Shown: positions 13,370 to 25,200 of the stretch, piece by piece
How positions within the stretch are numbered: the first letter of the stretch is position 1
Layout: every line of letters begins with the position of its first letter
Assembly: GCF_020740795.1 (NCBI RefSeq)
Contig: NC_067301.1
Coordinates: 434,001-498,000, forward strand
Origin: Apus apus
Taxonomy: Eukaryota; Chordata; Aves; Apodiformes; Apodidae
Direction of reading: 5' to 3'
DNA: 64,000 nucleotides
Made by a program: the position numbers and the translations under genes
Notes under the pieces: generated by a model
Database searches by the model: none
What the model saw: the letters and a program-made list of their open reading frames with translations, nothing else
Told to the model about the DNA's origin: nothing

Positions 13370-16300
13370 TTCTGCTGGGTCGTGCGGGCAGGCTCTGAGC
13401 ATCACCCGCCCTGCTGCTGGGCCTTCCCTGCCAGCCTTTGCCACAGTCCCTCTGTACAGTCACGTTACCTTCTTGCACTGAGCAGGGAAGAAGACTTGTG
13501 GTTCCCACTTCTCTACATCCTTCCTGGGGTAGGTAACATAACTTCTGCTCCTGAAGGGAAGTGCAGTTCTCTGGCCACGTCCTGGAAGGCCTCTGTGTAA
13601 ATCTTTTTGTTGGAAAGAGGATAAAGATGGTTTTCTGTCTCAAATCTGTATTTGAAATGTACTTGTTAGGAGCAAGTATGTTTGAAATTAAGTTCTTTGC
13701 CTTTTTTGGTAACATGGACTTCCTCAGCATGAACCCTTCCAGCTGCTCATTTCAAACTCTGCTGTTCCAGACAAGAACACTGGGTATAATAGTCTTAGTA
13801 ATTCTTCTGCCACCTAGAGCCATGTACTACCAAGGTTTTCAAGAAAAGAGGAAAGCAAGTAGGGGAGAAGGACAGTAGTCACTTCATTGATTCTGATGCT
13901 GCAGCTATCTCTTCCCATCTAATTTATTTCTAGGAAAAAGAGGAATGTAGTTCATACAAGTAAACCAGACCAACATGAGGAGAGATGCCAAATGGGTAAA
14001 GAGCTGAAAACCAAATTCAGCTGTCCTTTCTAAAAAGCATCAGTTATGACAAATGCATTGGATTGATCTTGCCCAGGAGCCACACCAGTGATTTACCAGC
14101 AAAAAGGGCATCCTGTTCCAGTGACACAGCAGGTGGAAACAGCAGCCTCGTGTATCTGCTATGCTACCTACATCAGCGCCACCAAGGCTTTTCCATAGAG
14201 AGAAGGAATGATCGTGGCTGCTTCTCAGTCACAGCTCTGCTCTTAGTGATTCCTAGAACAGCTTTCATTGCTTCCATGTGAGACAGAGGGAAAGAAAATA
14301 CCTATCTTGGCAGTTCTTCGTTGTTCTTGACAACTGCTGCCATAGATCATGTCCTGGCATGTGCCTAGCCCCTTGTTCTGTGCAATTGTGGTTCTTTTTG
14401 CTCAAGTCTTTGAGAATTGGCTTTCCAAAAGCAGACTTATTTGAGCCAGTCTGAGAGAGGTGTACCCCCTCTCTGAAAATACAAGTTCATACCATTAAGG
14501 GGTGTTCACTTGTTCTTACTAAAAACAAACCAAAACTTTTCAGTTGTGACCAGTTCCCTGTGCAGGTTTTGATTTCACCACCAGAGTTCTGTTGGTCTGA
14601 AATGAAATATATAATGTGCAATAAATTATATTCAGCCGAAAAGTAGCTCCTATTCCCTTTGCATCTGTAGGACTCTTGGAAATAAGACTCCTGAAAAGCA
14701 AGGGTTGCAAATTTTGTAAAGGTAATTGCACCTTCTGTCACATCCTGCTTGCTGACCTCTTTTGATCACTTGTACGTGTAACTGGTAGCTAAATGCTCCC
14801 AGAACTGAGAACCAAGTTTTGCATAACCAAGTGCAAAATAGTGACAACACATTTACTGCTAATTACGAAGAAGAATCTCGGCATCACCCTGTATCTAGAA
14901 GGTAAATGACACTGGGGAGTGTTTTCCTGAAAAGAGTTTGCACAGTAAAACAATTCTTCTTTCTGACAGTTTCCTGACATACAGTTTCTGCTGTCACAGA
15001 AGTGTTTTCTTGTGCATTGTCTACATTAAAATGTAGAGAAATAGTGATGTGATTCTAAAAACTCCTTCAGTACCTCATGGTGCCCCATGGTACTGCTGAA
15101 CTCGAAAAATAGCAATTCAGAGAGGCAGAGCATGTTGTTCACATCCAGCAGTTACAACCTGTAACAGCAGCATCTTTGGGTGCAAGCTGTAAAATGTCAT
15201 AGGTCTCTAATTGGCCCGGTAAATTATTAGAATGTATTAGTGTGGGTCTGGTCTGTTCAGCCAGAGCCTTTAAACTGGAAATTCTTGAGGTGGAGTTACA
15301 GGTTTAGGATTTACTTCTCAGAGTCTTCCTTTGTCTTCCTGTGTATGCTCTCATCTGTGACAGCCATGCCCCAGGGTGGGAGTCAGAGCTTGGGGCTTCA
15401 CTTCTGCTGCTAAAACCATCTGGACCTCCTCCCATGCAACTCAGCTGCTGCCTCTGTACATGAGCAGGGCCCAGAGGCAAGCAGGGGCTCTCCTCTTAAT
15501 CACAGCTCTGTTCTGTTTGGAGACCTGACTGGGTTCTCCTGCCTCCCCCTCTGTGCTGTCTTCCCCCAGCACCTCAGTATTATCTAATTGCAAAGAAGTT
15601 TGTGCAAGGGACAGATGAACCTTAACTTTGTACTTTGAACATCTGAATTTGTGACTCTAGTTAAAATAAAATCCCTCACAATCCTGACACAGGTCTTGCC
15701 CCATTTCCTGGCTAAACATCATAAAAAGTGTAGAGCTTGTTTTTTCTGCCCGATCAGCCCTCAAAGGATTCAGACTCCTGCTTTTCCCTCCTTCCAGGTA
15801 CTGAGTGCCCTTCCCCAGCCATGGGGCTGCTGCAGCAGGTTCTCCTCTGCAGTGGGTAAAGCTTCAGCTCCATCTTTGCTTCTCTGCAGTGTCTGTAGTT
15901 GTCAAGCGATGCTTAATTGTCCCCACACGGTGGAGTCAGCTGCCTGTCCTGTCTCTCTCCACCCTTGACAGGTACAGGTCAGTCTCCTGCTCATCACTCC
16001 AGCCCATCTCAGCCTCTCTTCCTATTGTCTGTCAGTGCAAAGGTTTGAAGAGACTGTAAAAGATCAGCCCCACTTGAGAAACCACCACCTTCAGTATTTC
16101 TGCTCTATGAGAAACTGCCATTTTACAGCTACAACTTTTCTGGGCCTTCTGTTTATCACTCTATATAAGACTAAATTACAAATAGAATTAAAATAGACAC
16201 TATAAGCAACCAGAACTTAGCTTCTTTTAAGATACAATGCCATTTCCAAAGAGTCAAGCCATATTTTAAGTTTGCCATGGTGTTAAGGTTTGAATGCAGC

Positions 16301-16790
16301 TGGATGAGCAGCAGATCCTTCAGGATGGTGGCACCAAAGCACCAGCATCTCTGTGGTGGTCTGGGGTCCTCAGTGCCACCCTGCAGTCAGGCAGGGAGGG
16401 AAGGAGCTCTCCTGCAGAGTTGGGTTTGGTCTGGGTCTGGCTGGGCTGGCCAGTCTGGGCTGATGCAGCACAACTCAAAGGCTGTAGGAGGCTGCAGTGC
16501 CCACTCCTTGGGCAAGTGGGACAGGCATGGGGTGTCAAGGAGCAGCTGCTGGAGAGAGAGGTGGGAATACCTGTCAGCACATGCAGGGTTGTTTTGCAGC
16601 GCTTCCCACCCATACCCCACTTGGTGTATTGTCCAGGGAAGGGTGCTTGAAGGGTCAGGTCTTGCTGCCACCTGGCACAACTGCTCTACACACCAGTAAA
16701 TCATAAGAGCAGACTCTTGAGTTCAGAATAAAACAAAATCCTTGTTCACTTGTTTCACAGTTAAGAAAAAAACATGGTTCATTAAAACAG
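13370..16790. other. Gene-free spacer between DNAJC11 and PHF13
   Basis: About 3.4 kb with no open frame of recognisable family on either strand. In mammals THAP3 lies here, in the same direction as PHF13 (minus in this window). No THAP signature (C2CH with an AVPT-like box) was found in any frame. The stretch is moderately AT-rich without tandem repeats or CR1. Its right end merges into the possible PHF13 3' UTR. Confidence 0.6.
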
Positions 16791-16791
16791 T

Positions 16792-16797
16792 TTTAAT
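16792..16797 (-). terminator. PHF13: Candidate distal poly(A) signal of PHF13 (ATTAAA)
   Basis: ATTAAA on the minus strand about 2.0 kb past the PHF13 stop. No minus-strand AATAAA was found between 16790 and 18828; a second ATTAAA lies at 17919-17924. Either could end the transcript. The choice between them is inference. Confidence 0.35.
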
Positions 16798-17918
16798 GAA
16801 AAAATAAAGTTCTGAATTAAACTATAATTATACATGACTGAAAGTGATGAACTAAGAGGATGGAGATGTTACTTTTTTTTTTCTCTCTGCTGATACTGTA
16901 ACGTGCTGGACTTGTCAAACACCATCTATTGGGATACATCTGAAAAGGTAACAGAACAAGAGTCACTCACATCAATTAGTATCGAACCTCTGTGAAGAAG
17001 AGGCAGTTCACTTGGCAGTTCGCCATTTATCCTGCAAAAGCTTCAGGAACATGTTCCACAGAGGTCCAGTTGAGTTGCAGGCGCTGTAAACACAGAGATA
17101 CCAATTTTCAGAGCAGGTCCAAACCTTGAGCAGCTCATGACGGGGATCTTCCAAAGCCTTTGTTTGCAGAGTGAAATGGCAGCATTTGAGAACTTTGGTT
17201 ACTTTTCTGGCTGCAAAGAACAGTCAGGCAGCCATCAGGGGCAAGTCTTTGGCAAACTCCTTGGTGGTTCCATGTAGCTTCTAGAAGGCAGCATACCACA
17301 GTCATGGTCTTGAGATTTTACAGAAGTTGGAGCTGGTTTTCAGAACCTAGAGTCAGTTGTTGCAGCCTTGTGTAAAGGGACTTTTATACAGAAGCAGGAC
17401 TGAAGAACCATTGCACATCAAGCAGCCCTGTGTCAGACGTCTGAAGGAGGGTACCTGTCTCTGGCTGCTGGAAAGACCCGTGGTCATCACCAGGATGCAT
17501 CTCCTGAAGAGCCAGGGCTCAGATAAGGCGGTGGTCTAACGTGGTGTCTCTGCAGTTCCTGCCAGCATGGCTGGTCTGGCTCCTTCCATGGCACCAGCCA
17601 GTGACCCTTCCTTCATGGGCAGCACACGTTGTTCATCAGGCACAACTTCAGAGAATACCACGAAACATCAGCCCAATTTGTGCCACACATGCAGCTGGCT
17701 CTGTCTGGCCATCAAGGACCAACGCTGCCATCTCAGTGGCCTCGTCCCTGTCAGGCTTCTGAGGCCCCGTCGAGGAACCACAGTATTGGTGGGGGCTTAG
17801 GTGGTCTGTCCACCCCTGCACTGGATGGGTCTTCATTGCACTTCACCTCACTAGCTGCATGGCCTGCATTTGCTTTTATCTGCGTAATTAACAACCAATA
17901 GGTTAAAGATTCCATTTT

Positions 17919-17924
17919 TTTAAT
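17919..17924 (-). terminator. PHF13: Candidate proximal poly(A) signal of PHF13 (ATTAAA)
   Basis: ATTAAA on the minus strand, about 0.9 kb downstream of the PHF13 stop codon, in an AT-rich patch. It would give a shorter 3' UTR than the distal candidate. Confidence 0.35.
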
Positions 17925-18827
17925 CACAAATCCAGTCTTAAACAGTGAAAGCAAAAGTCAGCTCAGCTGTAGTACTCGGATGGAAATGATCAAATCCCAA
18001 ACGAGGCCTGCCAGGTTCTAAGTTTACTCTGGCCCCTTTTACAGTCCACGTTTGAATTCAGGGCTGAGAAAAGGGAGAGTTGTCATCTTCTTAAAACAGC
18101 ACCTTGGAGTTTAAGGAGGGGCCGGGAGGCAGAGCACACGGAATCTGCCCCACACACACATTTCAGCCAATCATGCAAAACAGTCACGAAGTATCACGGT
18201 AAGAGACCTTCTGGGAAGAACTCCAGTGTGGCTGCTCCCCAGCACTGTCCAGAAGGGCTGCTCTCCTACTCACCAGGCACCAGTCCCCTTTCCACAGCAC
18301 AAGGCTGGATGACAGAACCCCCTTCTGCCTAGGCCCAGTGCTGTGTGTGCACCAATGCTCCTGTGGAGCCTGAGAATATCTAAGATGGATACATACGGAC
18401 AATGGGCAGGTATAATATTACATCAAAATTATAACACATGGCCATTTACTTTTCAGACTCTTCACACAGATTCCCTCCAACTCCTCCTCCCTCTGTGGAG
18501 GTGGAGGAGTTTCCTAGCACAGAGGTTTGCAGCTTCCTGATGGGATGAGAAAACATACATGGCAAAGGTATTATACATTCCCCAGACACCACCCAGTTCG
18601 TATCTGTAACCAGACAAACCCCCCGATCCCAGAGAGCTCGGTCTGTCCCTTGAGCTGATCGGGATCCAGCAGCAGTTCTGGCCCCTCAGCCTCTCCCAGC
18701 ACCAGCTGCCCATGGCTGGCGATTCCTGTCCCTGCCAGGGGGGCCGGCCGGGCAGCCCCTCAGCCTGAGCAGCAGTTCAGGGAGCTCTCCCGGCTCCCGG
18801 CCCACGTAGCAGCTCGTGCCTCCCTCC

Positions 18828-20949
18828 CTAGTCCAGGAAGCGCCTGCGCGAGCCCGTCCGGGAGCGGTTCGAGCGGCGAATGTCAAACTTGGAGTCCCGG
18901 CACTTCTGGCAGATATAGACCTCGGGGACGTTGGACTTGCGGATTTTGGCGCAGGAGAGGTGGATCCAGGTGTGGCACTCGTTGCATTCGATCATTGGCC
19001 GCCCGGCAAAAGGCTTCATGCAGAAGCAGGTGACAAGGTCCCATGAGTCGTCATCTGGCAAGAGAAACACGAACGACACTGTTAACAGCCAGCACCTCTC
19101 ACCCACAACAGGAATTCGCTCTGCTTTTGTGCTAAATAACTACCTGGGTTTCAAAGATGGGCACTTTGCTGATTTTTCCAGGTCTCTCTTGCGTGGGGAG
19201 ACTCAGCAGTACAAGAGAGGCCATAATCCAGGAAAGAAGAACTGGCTGCTTCTATAAAGTCGCAGCTTTTCACTCAGTTTATTGCAGAAGAAGCTAACCA
19301 GCCCCCCTTCCCCCTGAAAATCCAGCAGCTCCTGGATTCTGCCCAGGCAGCACACCTCTGCATTATGCTATAGGTAAAGTACCAATGAGATACCATTGCT
19401 TCCGCCTGGCTGATCCTCTTCCGACAGCCAGGCCACCCACCTGAATCCACCATGATGTCCTCGTCGTCCCCAGTGCCATCCTCATCCCGGAAGACCACCT
19501 GCTTGCCCTGCCGAATGACTGTCCTCTTGCCCACGCTCTGGATCTCCACTGCCTGCTCGGCCGTGCTGGCGGGGTAGGAGACACTGGACGGAGTGTCAGA
19601 GTCCCAGACAGAGCCGTGCTCGGCTGCAGACTGCGGGTCACCCTCAGACGAGGGGCTCAGCGGCGTCTCCACATAAGAGTCCTCTGCCTCCAGCTCCAGC
19701 AGCTTCTCCTCATAGTCCTCCTCTGCTGACACCTCTGTTTCCCTCCTCTTCAGCTTTTTCTTCTTCCTGATCTTGTCGATTTGCTTTCTCTCCGGCAGGA
19801 AGTTGCTGGGTTTTGCCCGCTGGAACAGGGAACCGTACGGTTTCGCTCGCTTAAGCTGACTGAAGTTCTTTCTGTTCTTGGTGGGCAGGGAAACGGAAGA
19901 GGGGACGTCATTGAAGCGGGGATCCCAGCTATCGCTGTCAATCGTGCCTCCGGTGCTGTTGGGAGGGCTGGGGCTGTTCCTCAGCGGCGTTTCCTGGAAA
20001 ACGTTGAGGAAGCAGACGGAAACATTACCCGGGAGCCGAGTCGCGTGCGGCGCTGCGCCCTGTCCCCGGGGGCACGGCCGGGCCCGCCCAGGCCCGGCTC
20101 CCACAGGGATCTCCCGGTGGGCGGAGCCGCAGCCCCAGGAGCGATCCCGGGCCCCGTGCTGCTTCACCCCGCCCAGAGAGCAGCCCCCCCAGGCCCCGGC
20201 CCACCCCTTAAGGCCCTCCCAGCTACGATGGTTCCCCCTTTTGTCTCGGGGACACGGCGCGGAGGCGCAGCCTCCCCGCAGCGGCCGATTGCACAGAAAC
20301 GCCCGCGGCCGCTGCTGCGGGGACCCGCCGCGGCCCCGGAGCCGGCCCCGCCCGCTGCCCGGAGCCCCCGCGCCCCTCACCTCCTGCGGGTACGGGATGT
20401 AGCCGGCGTAGGCCAGGACGAAGGTGCAGAACTTGTTGAAGTCTTCCACGGTGCGGTGCCGCCGGGAGGCAGGGGAGAAGTCCTGCGGAGGACGGGGCGG
20501 GGGGGTCAGCGGCGGCCGCGGGGCCGGGCACGGCGGGGGGAGGTGCCGCCGCTCCCCGCAGCCGGGCCCCGCCCGCCGCCGCTCCCCGCGCCTCCCCACC
20601 CCCACCCCCCGCGGCGGTGGTACCGGGCAGCGCCGCCGCCCCGCTCCCTCCCCCCCAGCCCGCCCCCTCACACACCCCCGGTGTCGGTACCGGGCCCTCA
20701 GACGGGCCGCCCCCCGGCAGGACACGGCGGGGAGAGCCGCCGCCATTCCTGTCCCCGGCGCTCCGCGCTCAGGCGGCACAAGATCGCCTCGGCCCCGCGG
20801 CGGGGCGACTGCGAGGAGCGGGCACCGGCGGCCGGGCCGGGCCGGGCCGGGCCGGGTCAGGCGGCGGGAGACGCCCCCCCCCCCCCTGCCCCCACGGGAC
20901 TCCAGCTCACCTCCGGGGCGAACGGGGAAGCGCAGGAGTCGGAGTCCAT
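18828..20949 (-). CDS. PHF13: PHF13 (SPOC1), PHD finger protein 13
   Basis: Nuclear reader of H3K4me3 that binds chromatin and affects its compaction and DNA repair. Coding exons on the minus strand: 20911-20949, 20381-20482, 19441-19993, 18828-19054, giving 306 residues (human 300). The protein starts MDSDSC, as in human. Exon 2 encodes the conserved block [26 protein letters not shown]. Exon 3 holds serine-rich segments, a basic stretch ([10 protein letters not shown]) likely to be a nuclear localisation signal, and [17 protein letters not shown]. Exon 4 carries the C4HC3 PHD finger, about residues 239-287 ([27 protein letters not shown]), and the basic tail ending RRRFLD. The gene is head-to-head with KLHL21 across a CpG island. 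All key zinc ligands are present and no breaks are seen. Confidence 0.97.
20831..20856. repeat. (GCCGG)5 pentanucleotide repeat
   Basis: Five near-perfect GCCGG units in PHF13 intron 1, 55 bp downstream of the exon 1 splice donor, followed by a 13-base C run at 20874-20886. Both are G-quadruplex-prone on the PHF13 sense strand or its complement. Confidence 0.85.
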
Positions 20950-21066
20950 GTCCCGGCGCGGGAGGAGGGGCCGGGGCAGCGGCGGCGGCGGCGACCGGGC
21001 AGCGCCGACACCCGCGAACCGCTCGGTACCGGCGGGAGGCGGCGAAGGGGCGGCCGCCCGCGCAGG

Positions 21067-21151
21067 GGCTGCTGGGAACGGTAGTCCGCCAGCGCGGGGA
21101 ATGCTGGGAGCTGTAGTCCTCCCGCGCGAGGGCTGCCGGGAGCTGTAGTCC
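21067..21151 (-). promoter_or_regulatory. Three tandem ZNF143/THAP11 (SBS-type) sites, 32-bp period
   Basis: Matches to the ACTACAnnTCCCAGCA-type element on the minus strand at 21067-21087, 21099-21119 and 21131-21151. Their starts are exactly 32 bp apart. The middle copy is closest to consensus (GACTACAGCTCCCAGCATT). This motif recruits ZNF143, THAP11 and HCFC1 to housekeeping promoters. The position, 118-202 bp upstream of the PHF13 ATG, fits a core-promoter role. Confidence 0.75.
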
Positions 21152-21241
21152 GGGCGTGCGCGGTGGCGGCCGCGGGGGCTGCCGGGAGCGCGGCGGGGCC
21201 GGCGGGGCGCGGTCGGGCCGGGCACCGGCAGGAGAGGAGAG

Positions 21242-21322
21242 GTGAGCTGCGCGGGCACCGGCAGGAGGGGTGAGCTGCGCGGGCACCGGCAGGAGGGGTG
21301 AGCTGCGCGGGCACCGGGCGGC
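21242..21322. repeat. 28-bp GC-rich minisatellite, about 3 copies
   Basis: Units beginning GTGAGCTGCGCGGGC start at 21242, 21270 and 21298, exactly 28 bp apart. A partial related unit lies just to the left. It sits in the CpG island between PHF13 and KLHL21. Confidence 0.9.
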
Positions 21323-22215
21323 GGGGGCGGATTGAAGGACCTGGGCGGCCGGGCCGGTTGGACGGGAGCGGCAGCAGCGGGCGGGGCGGCTCACCGGCCG
21401 CCGCAGCGTCCGGGCCGCGGGGCGATGGCGGCCCCGGGGCGCCGCGGGCACAACGCGGGGCCCGGCGAGGGGCTTGAGCAGCAGCTGCCGTGTCCTCGGA
21501 GGCTTTAGGGCTTGTCTCCCCGTTAAACCGCCGTTTCCGTCGGGTTTCCGCTCCTGGCGAGAAGTGCGGTTTGTTTTCTACCTGGAGGAGTCCTGTCCCG
21601 CACCCACAAGGGCTCTCCCGAGCGTCACCGGGGCTGCACCGGGCCGTTGCACCCAGAAAGGTTGAAAATGCCGCGAGTTTAGCGACGGGAACTCCCGGGT
21701 GAACTTCCAGCGTCTTCATCTGCCTGGAAGCGACCGGCGGGAGGGCGGGACACCAGCCTGGCGCTTTGGGCTTGGGGCAGCCGCGCCTCGCCCGGTAACG
21801 GGCAGCGCCGGGGGTTAGAGAGCCGGGTCCCGGAACGTCCCTTCGCCTTTTGAGGAGAACCCCGGGGCTGCTCCATCTGGGCCCCCGCCCGAAAGCCGTG
21901 GGGTTCGAGGGCAGCGTTTCAAGGCTATCGGGTGTACCAGGCTCTGCCCGGCCCTTGCGGGGCTTCCTTAATCCTGGGAAACTTCAACACGGGCTGCTTA
22001 GAAATATAATTAGACCGAGCGGGGAAGCTGCTGGCAGCACCGGCGTGTTATGCAACTGCTGCGCCGCTGGGACAGGGAATGTTTTCGAGGGCTGTTTAGT
22101 TTGTCCCGTTTCGCAGCCAGGGGAGGTTTCCCCCTGTGCTAACCCTCCTGCCCTTTTCTTTGTCCCGTAGGCTGCTCTCTGGGCTGACAAGCAGGTGCTC
22201 CCGCACGGGCGCGGC

Positions 22216-25200
22216 ATGGCAGCGAGCACGGCCGGCGGGACGGCGGCGGCGGCGGCGGAGGAGCCGGCACATGCGGTGTCCCTGCTGCGGGGCCTGAGCG
22301 CGCTGCGGGCCGAGCGGAGCCTGCTGGACGTGACGGTGGTGGCCGGAGGCCGCGAGTTCGGGGCGCACCGCGCCGTCCTGGCCGCCGCCTCCGGCTACTT
22401 CCGCGCCATGTTCGGCGGGGCGCTGCGGGAGGCGCGGGCCGAGCGGGTGCGGCTGCACGGCGTGGAGCCCGAGTGCCTGGCGCGGCTCCTCGATTTCGCC
22501 TACACCGGCCGGGTGGGCGGGCTGGGCCCCGACATCGCCGAGCGCCTGCTGCGCGCTGCCGACCTGCTGCAGTTCCCCGCCGTCAAGGAGGCGTGCGGCA
22601 CCTGGCTGGCGCGGCAGCTGGAGCCCGCCAACGCCCTGGACATGCAGGACTTCGCCGAGGCCTTTGCCTGCCCGGCGCTGGCCGCCGCCGCGCACCGCTT
22701 CGTCCTGCGGCACGTGGGGGAGCTGGGCGCGCAGCTGGAGCGGCTGCCGCTGCCGCGCCTGCTCTCCTACCTGCGGGACGACGGGCTCTGCGTCCCCAAG
22801 GAGGAGGCCGCCTTCCAGCTGGCGCTGCGCTGGGTGCGCGCTGACCCCGCCGCCCGCGCCCCGCTGCTGCCCCAGCTCCTGGCTCACGTCCGCCTGCCCT
22901 TCGTGCGCCGCTTCTACCTGCTGGCCCACGTAGAGGGCGAGCCGCTGGTGGCCCGCTGCCCGCCCTGCCTGCGCCTGCTGCGCGAGGCCCGGGACTTCCA
23001 GGCCGCCCGCCTCGACCGCCACGACCGAGGCCCCTGTGCCCGCATGCGGCCCCGGCCCTCCACTGGCCTGGCCGAGATCCTGGTCCTTGTCGGCGGCTGC
23101 GACCGCGACTGCGACGAGCTTGTCACCGTCGACTGCTACAACCCGCGCACCGGCCACTGGCGCTACCTGGCTGAGTTCCCCGAGCACCTGGGCGGGGGCT
23201 ACAGCGTCGCTGCGCTGGGCAATGACATCTACGTCACCGGTAAGTGAAAACGCGTGGGGTCTGGCAGCAAGACTGGGCTTTTCTTGGGGTAGTGGAGTCT
23301 GAACTGCTGCTCAGGGGACAGGCCTGGGGAGTCCCGCAGTTGGGGCTGGATTTAGCAGCTGGTCTCAGTCCAGGAGGTATTTTGTCATGACTAATGCTCC
23401 TGAGCACGTGGGCAGAAGTCATGGATCTTGCACTGGTGGAAGTTTCTAACTTCCCACTCTGGGGGGCAGGAGTGACTTAAGAGGGTCTTGGATTTCTTTC
23501 TGTGAAGATGGTATTTGGGTTCAAGGCTCCATGAATCTCAAGCTGAGCATGTGCTCCAGGCAGAGGCATGTCAGAAAGTCCCAGGTTCCTCATCCAGCCA
23601 GTGCCTGTGAGTCACAGTACCATCCCGAGAGCATATTCTGCCTCCCCAGCCTGCTGGGCCTATAATTACTCCAGTCAAGGTGACACAGATGTGTAAATTT
23701 GGCTGTTAATCTGCATGTGGATGCCTCCTTTAAATGACATCCCTGCAGCTGGAGTGGCAGCCCTGCCGTGGCCTGGGAAACCAGGTGCTGCAGAGCAATT
23801 TGCTCCAGATGCACAGGGCATGCTGAGGAAAGCTTGAAGAGCAGGGCAAATGCAGGTGAACAGAAAACTCGTCTTTAATCACGAGCAGAAAACAAGGCTC
23901 TGCTTTAAGGGCAGGGCTTTAAAAGTGGTGGGCTGCCACACAGCTGGTTTGTACCCTCATGTCCCATGGGAGCTTTCTGGGGCAATTCTGGGGGTGCCAA
24001 TCCAGGTGGTTTGGTGAGGCTGCTGATGGGATCCTCAGTCAGTCTGTGCAGTGTCAGTGGTGGCCTGGGCAGCAGGAGGGCTGGGAGGCCTCTGAGCTGC
24101 TGGCAGCAGGCACTGGGGAGGGCTGGTCTCTGCTGTGTCACAGCAGCTCCTGGACAGTAAAATGGGGAAGAGAACAATTATTTGGGAGGATGGAGGTAGT
24201 CAAACCTGGGAGACTTATTTGGAGTTGTGGCTGAGTACAGGTTAGGAACGACAGGAGAAATCCTCCCTGGCTCGCTGGGAGAGAAACAGTACAAAGCTTC
24301 CCTAAGAACCCTCACACTGCACACTGTTGTGGTCCCTCAGTACTGAAATATTTTCATAAGGTACGGCCACGGGAAGCAAAAGGTGCACGTGGGTTTAAAG
24401 AAGGTGTAGCTGGAAGACACAGCAGAAATCCCAGTCCCACCCCAGGCCCTCTCCTCCGTCACCCCATGGTAGTTCCCTTTGTGAAAGCAGACTCTGAGCC
24501 ATGCTGTGCTGCAGGGGGGTCAGATGGATCCAGGCTGTATGACTGTGTCTGGAGGTACAACTCCAGTGTCAACGAGTGGACGGAGGTGTCTCCTATGCTG
24601 AAGGCCAGAGAGTACCACAGCTCCACGGTCCTGGACGGGCTCCTGTACGTGATCGCCTCAGACAGCACGGAGCGTTACGACCACACGGTGGACAGCTGGG
24701 AGGCCCTGCAGCCCATGCTCTACCCTATGGACAACTGCTCCACCACCTCCTGCCGCGGCAAGCTGTTTGCCATTGGCTCCCTGGCTGGCAAAGAGTCCAT
24801 GGTTATGCAGTGCTACGACCCCGACAGCGACCTCTGGTCCCTTGTCAACTGTGGCCACCTGCCTCCCTGGTCCTTTGCCCCAAAGACCGTCACTCTTAAC
24901 GGCCTCATGTACTTCATACGGTGAGTACCGGCAGCGATCGCCCCCCGCCCTGGTCCCCGCTGGGCAAGCCCAGGGCTTCCCTGGGAAGGTGTGTGGAGTC
25001 TGCAGGTGGTCGTACGAGGGCGCTGGGTGGGGGAAGTGCAGCAGTGCTTCCTGTGATGGTGCAGGTGGGTCTGTAAACCTTATTCCTTCTGTCCTAGTTA
25101 GACCTCAAAGAACGACACTTAAAATTGTACAAAATTGTCTGAATCTAAACCCACAGGCTGGGGAATAGCCAGGTATAGAACTGGCTGAAGTCAGCAGTGC

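Larger units (their letters stand above)
20950..22215. promoter_or_regulatory. Bidirectional CpG-island promoter of PHF13 and KLHL21
   Basis: A 1.27 kb GC- and CpG-dense interval between the two divergent start codons. It holds three ZNF143-type sites (21067-21151), a 28-bp tandem repeat (from 21242) and many GC boxes. A pyrimidine-rich acceptor-like sequence ends with AG at 22170, 46 bp before the KLHL21 ATG. KLHL21 may therefore have a non-coding first exon further left. Transcription start sites cannot be placed from sequence alone. Confidence 0.75.

Noticed and set aside
19274-21451. A 725-codon minus-strand open frame covering PHF13 and the CpG island
   Set aside because: It runs through PHF13 introns and promoter because GC-rich DNA has few stops. 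Splice sites and human similarity support only the four PHF13 exons inside it.
22096-23187. A 363-codon minus-strand open frame
   Set aside because: It is the antisense shadow of KLHL21 exon 1, caused by high GC content.
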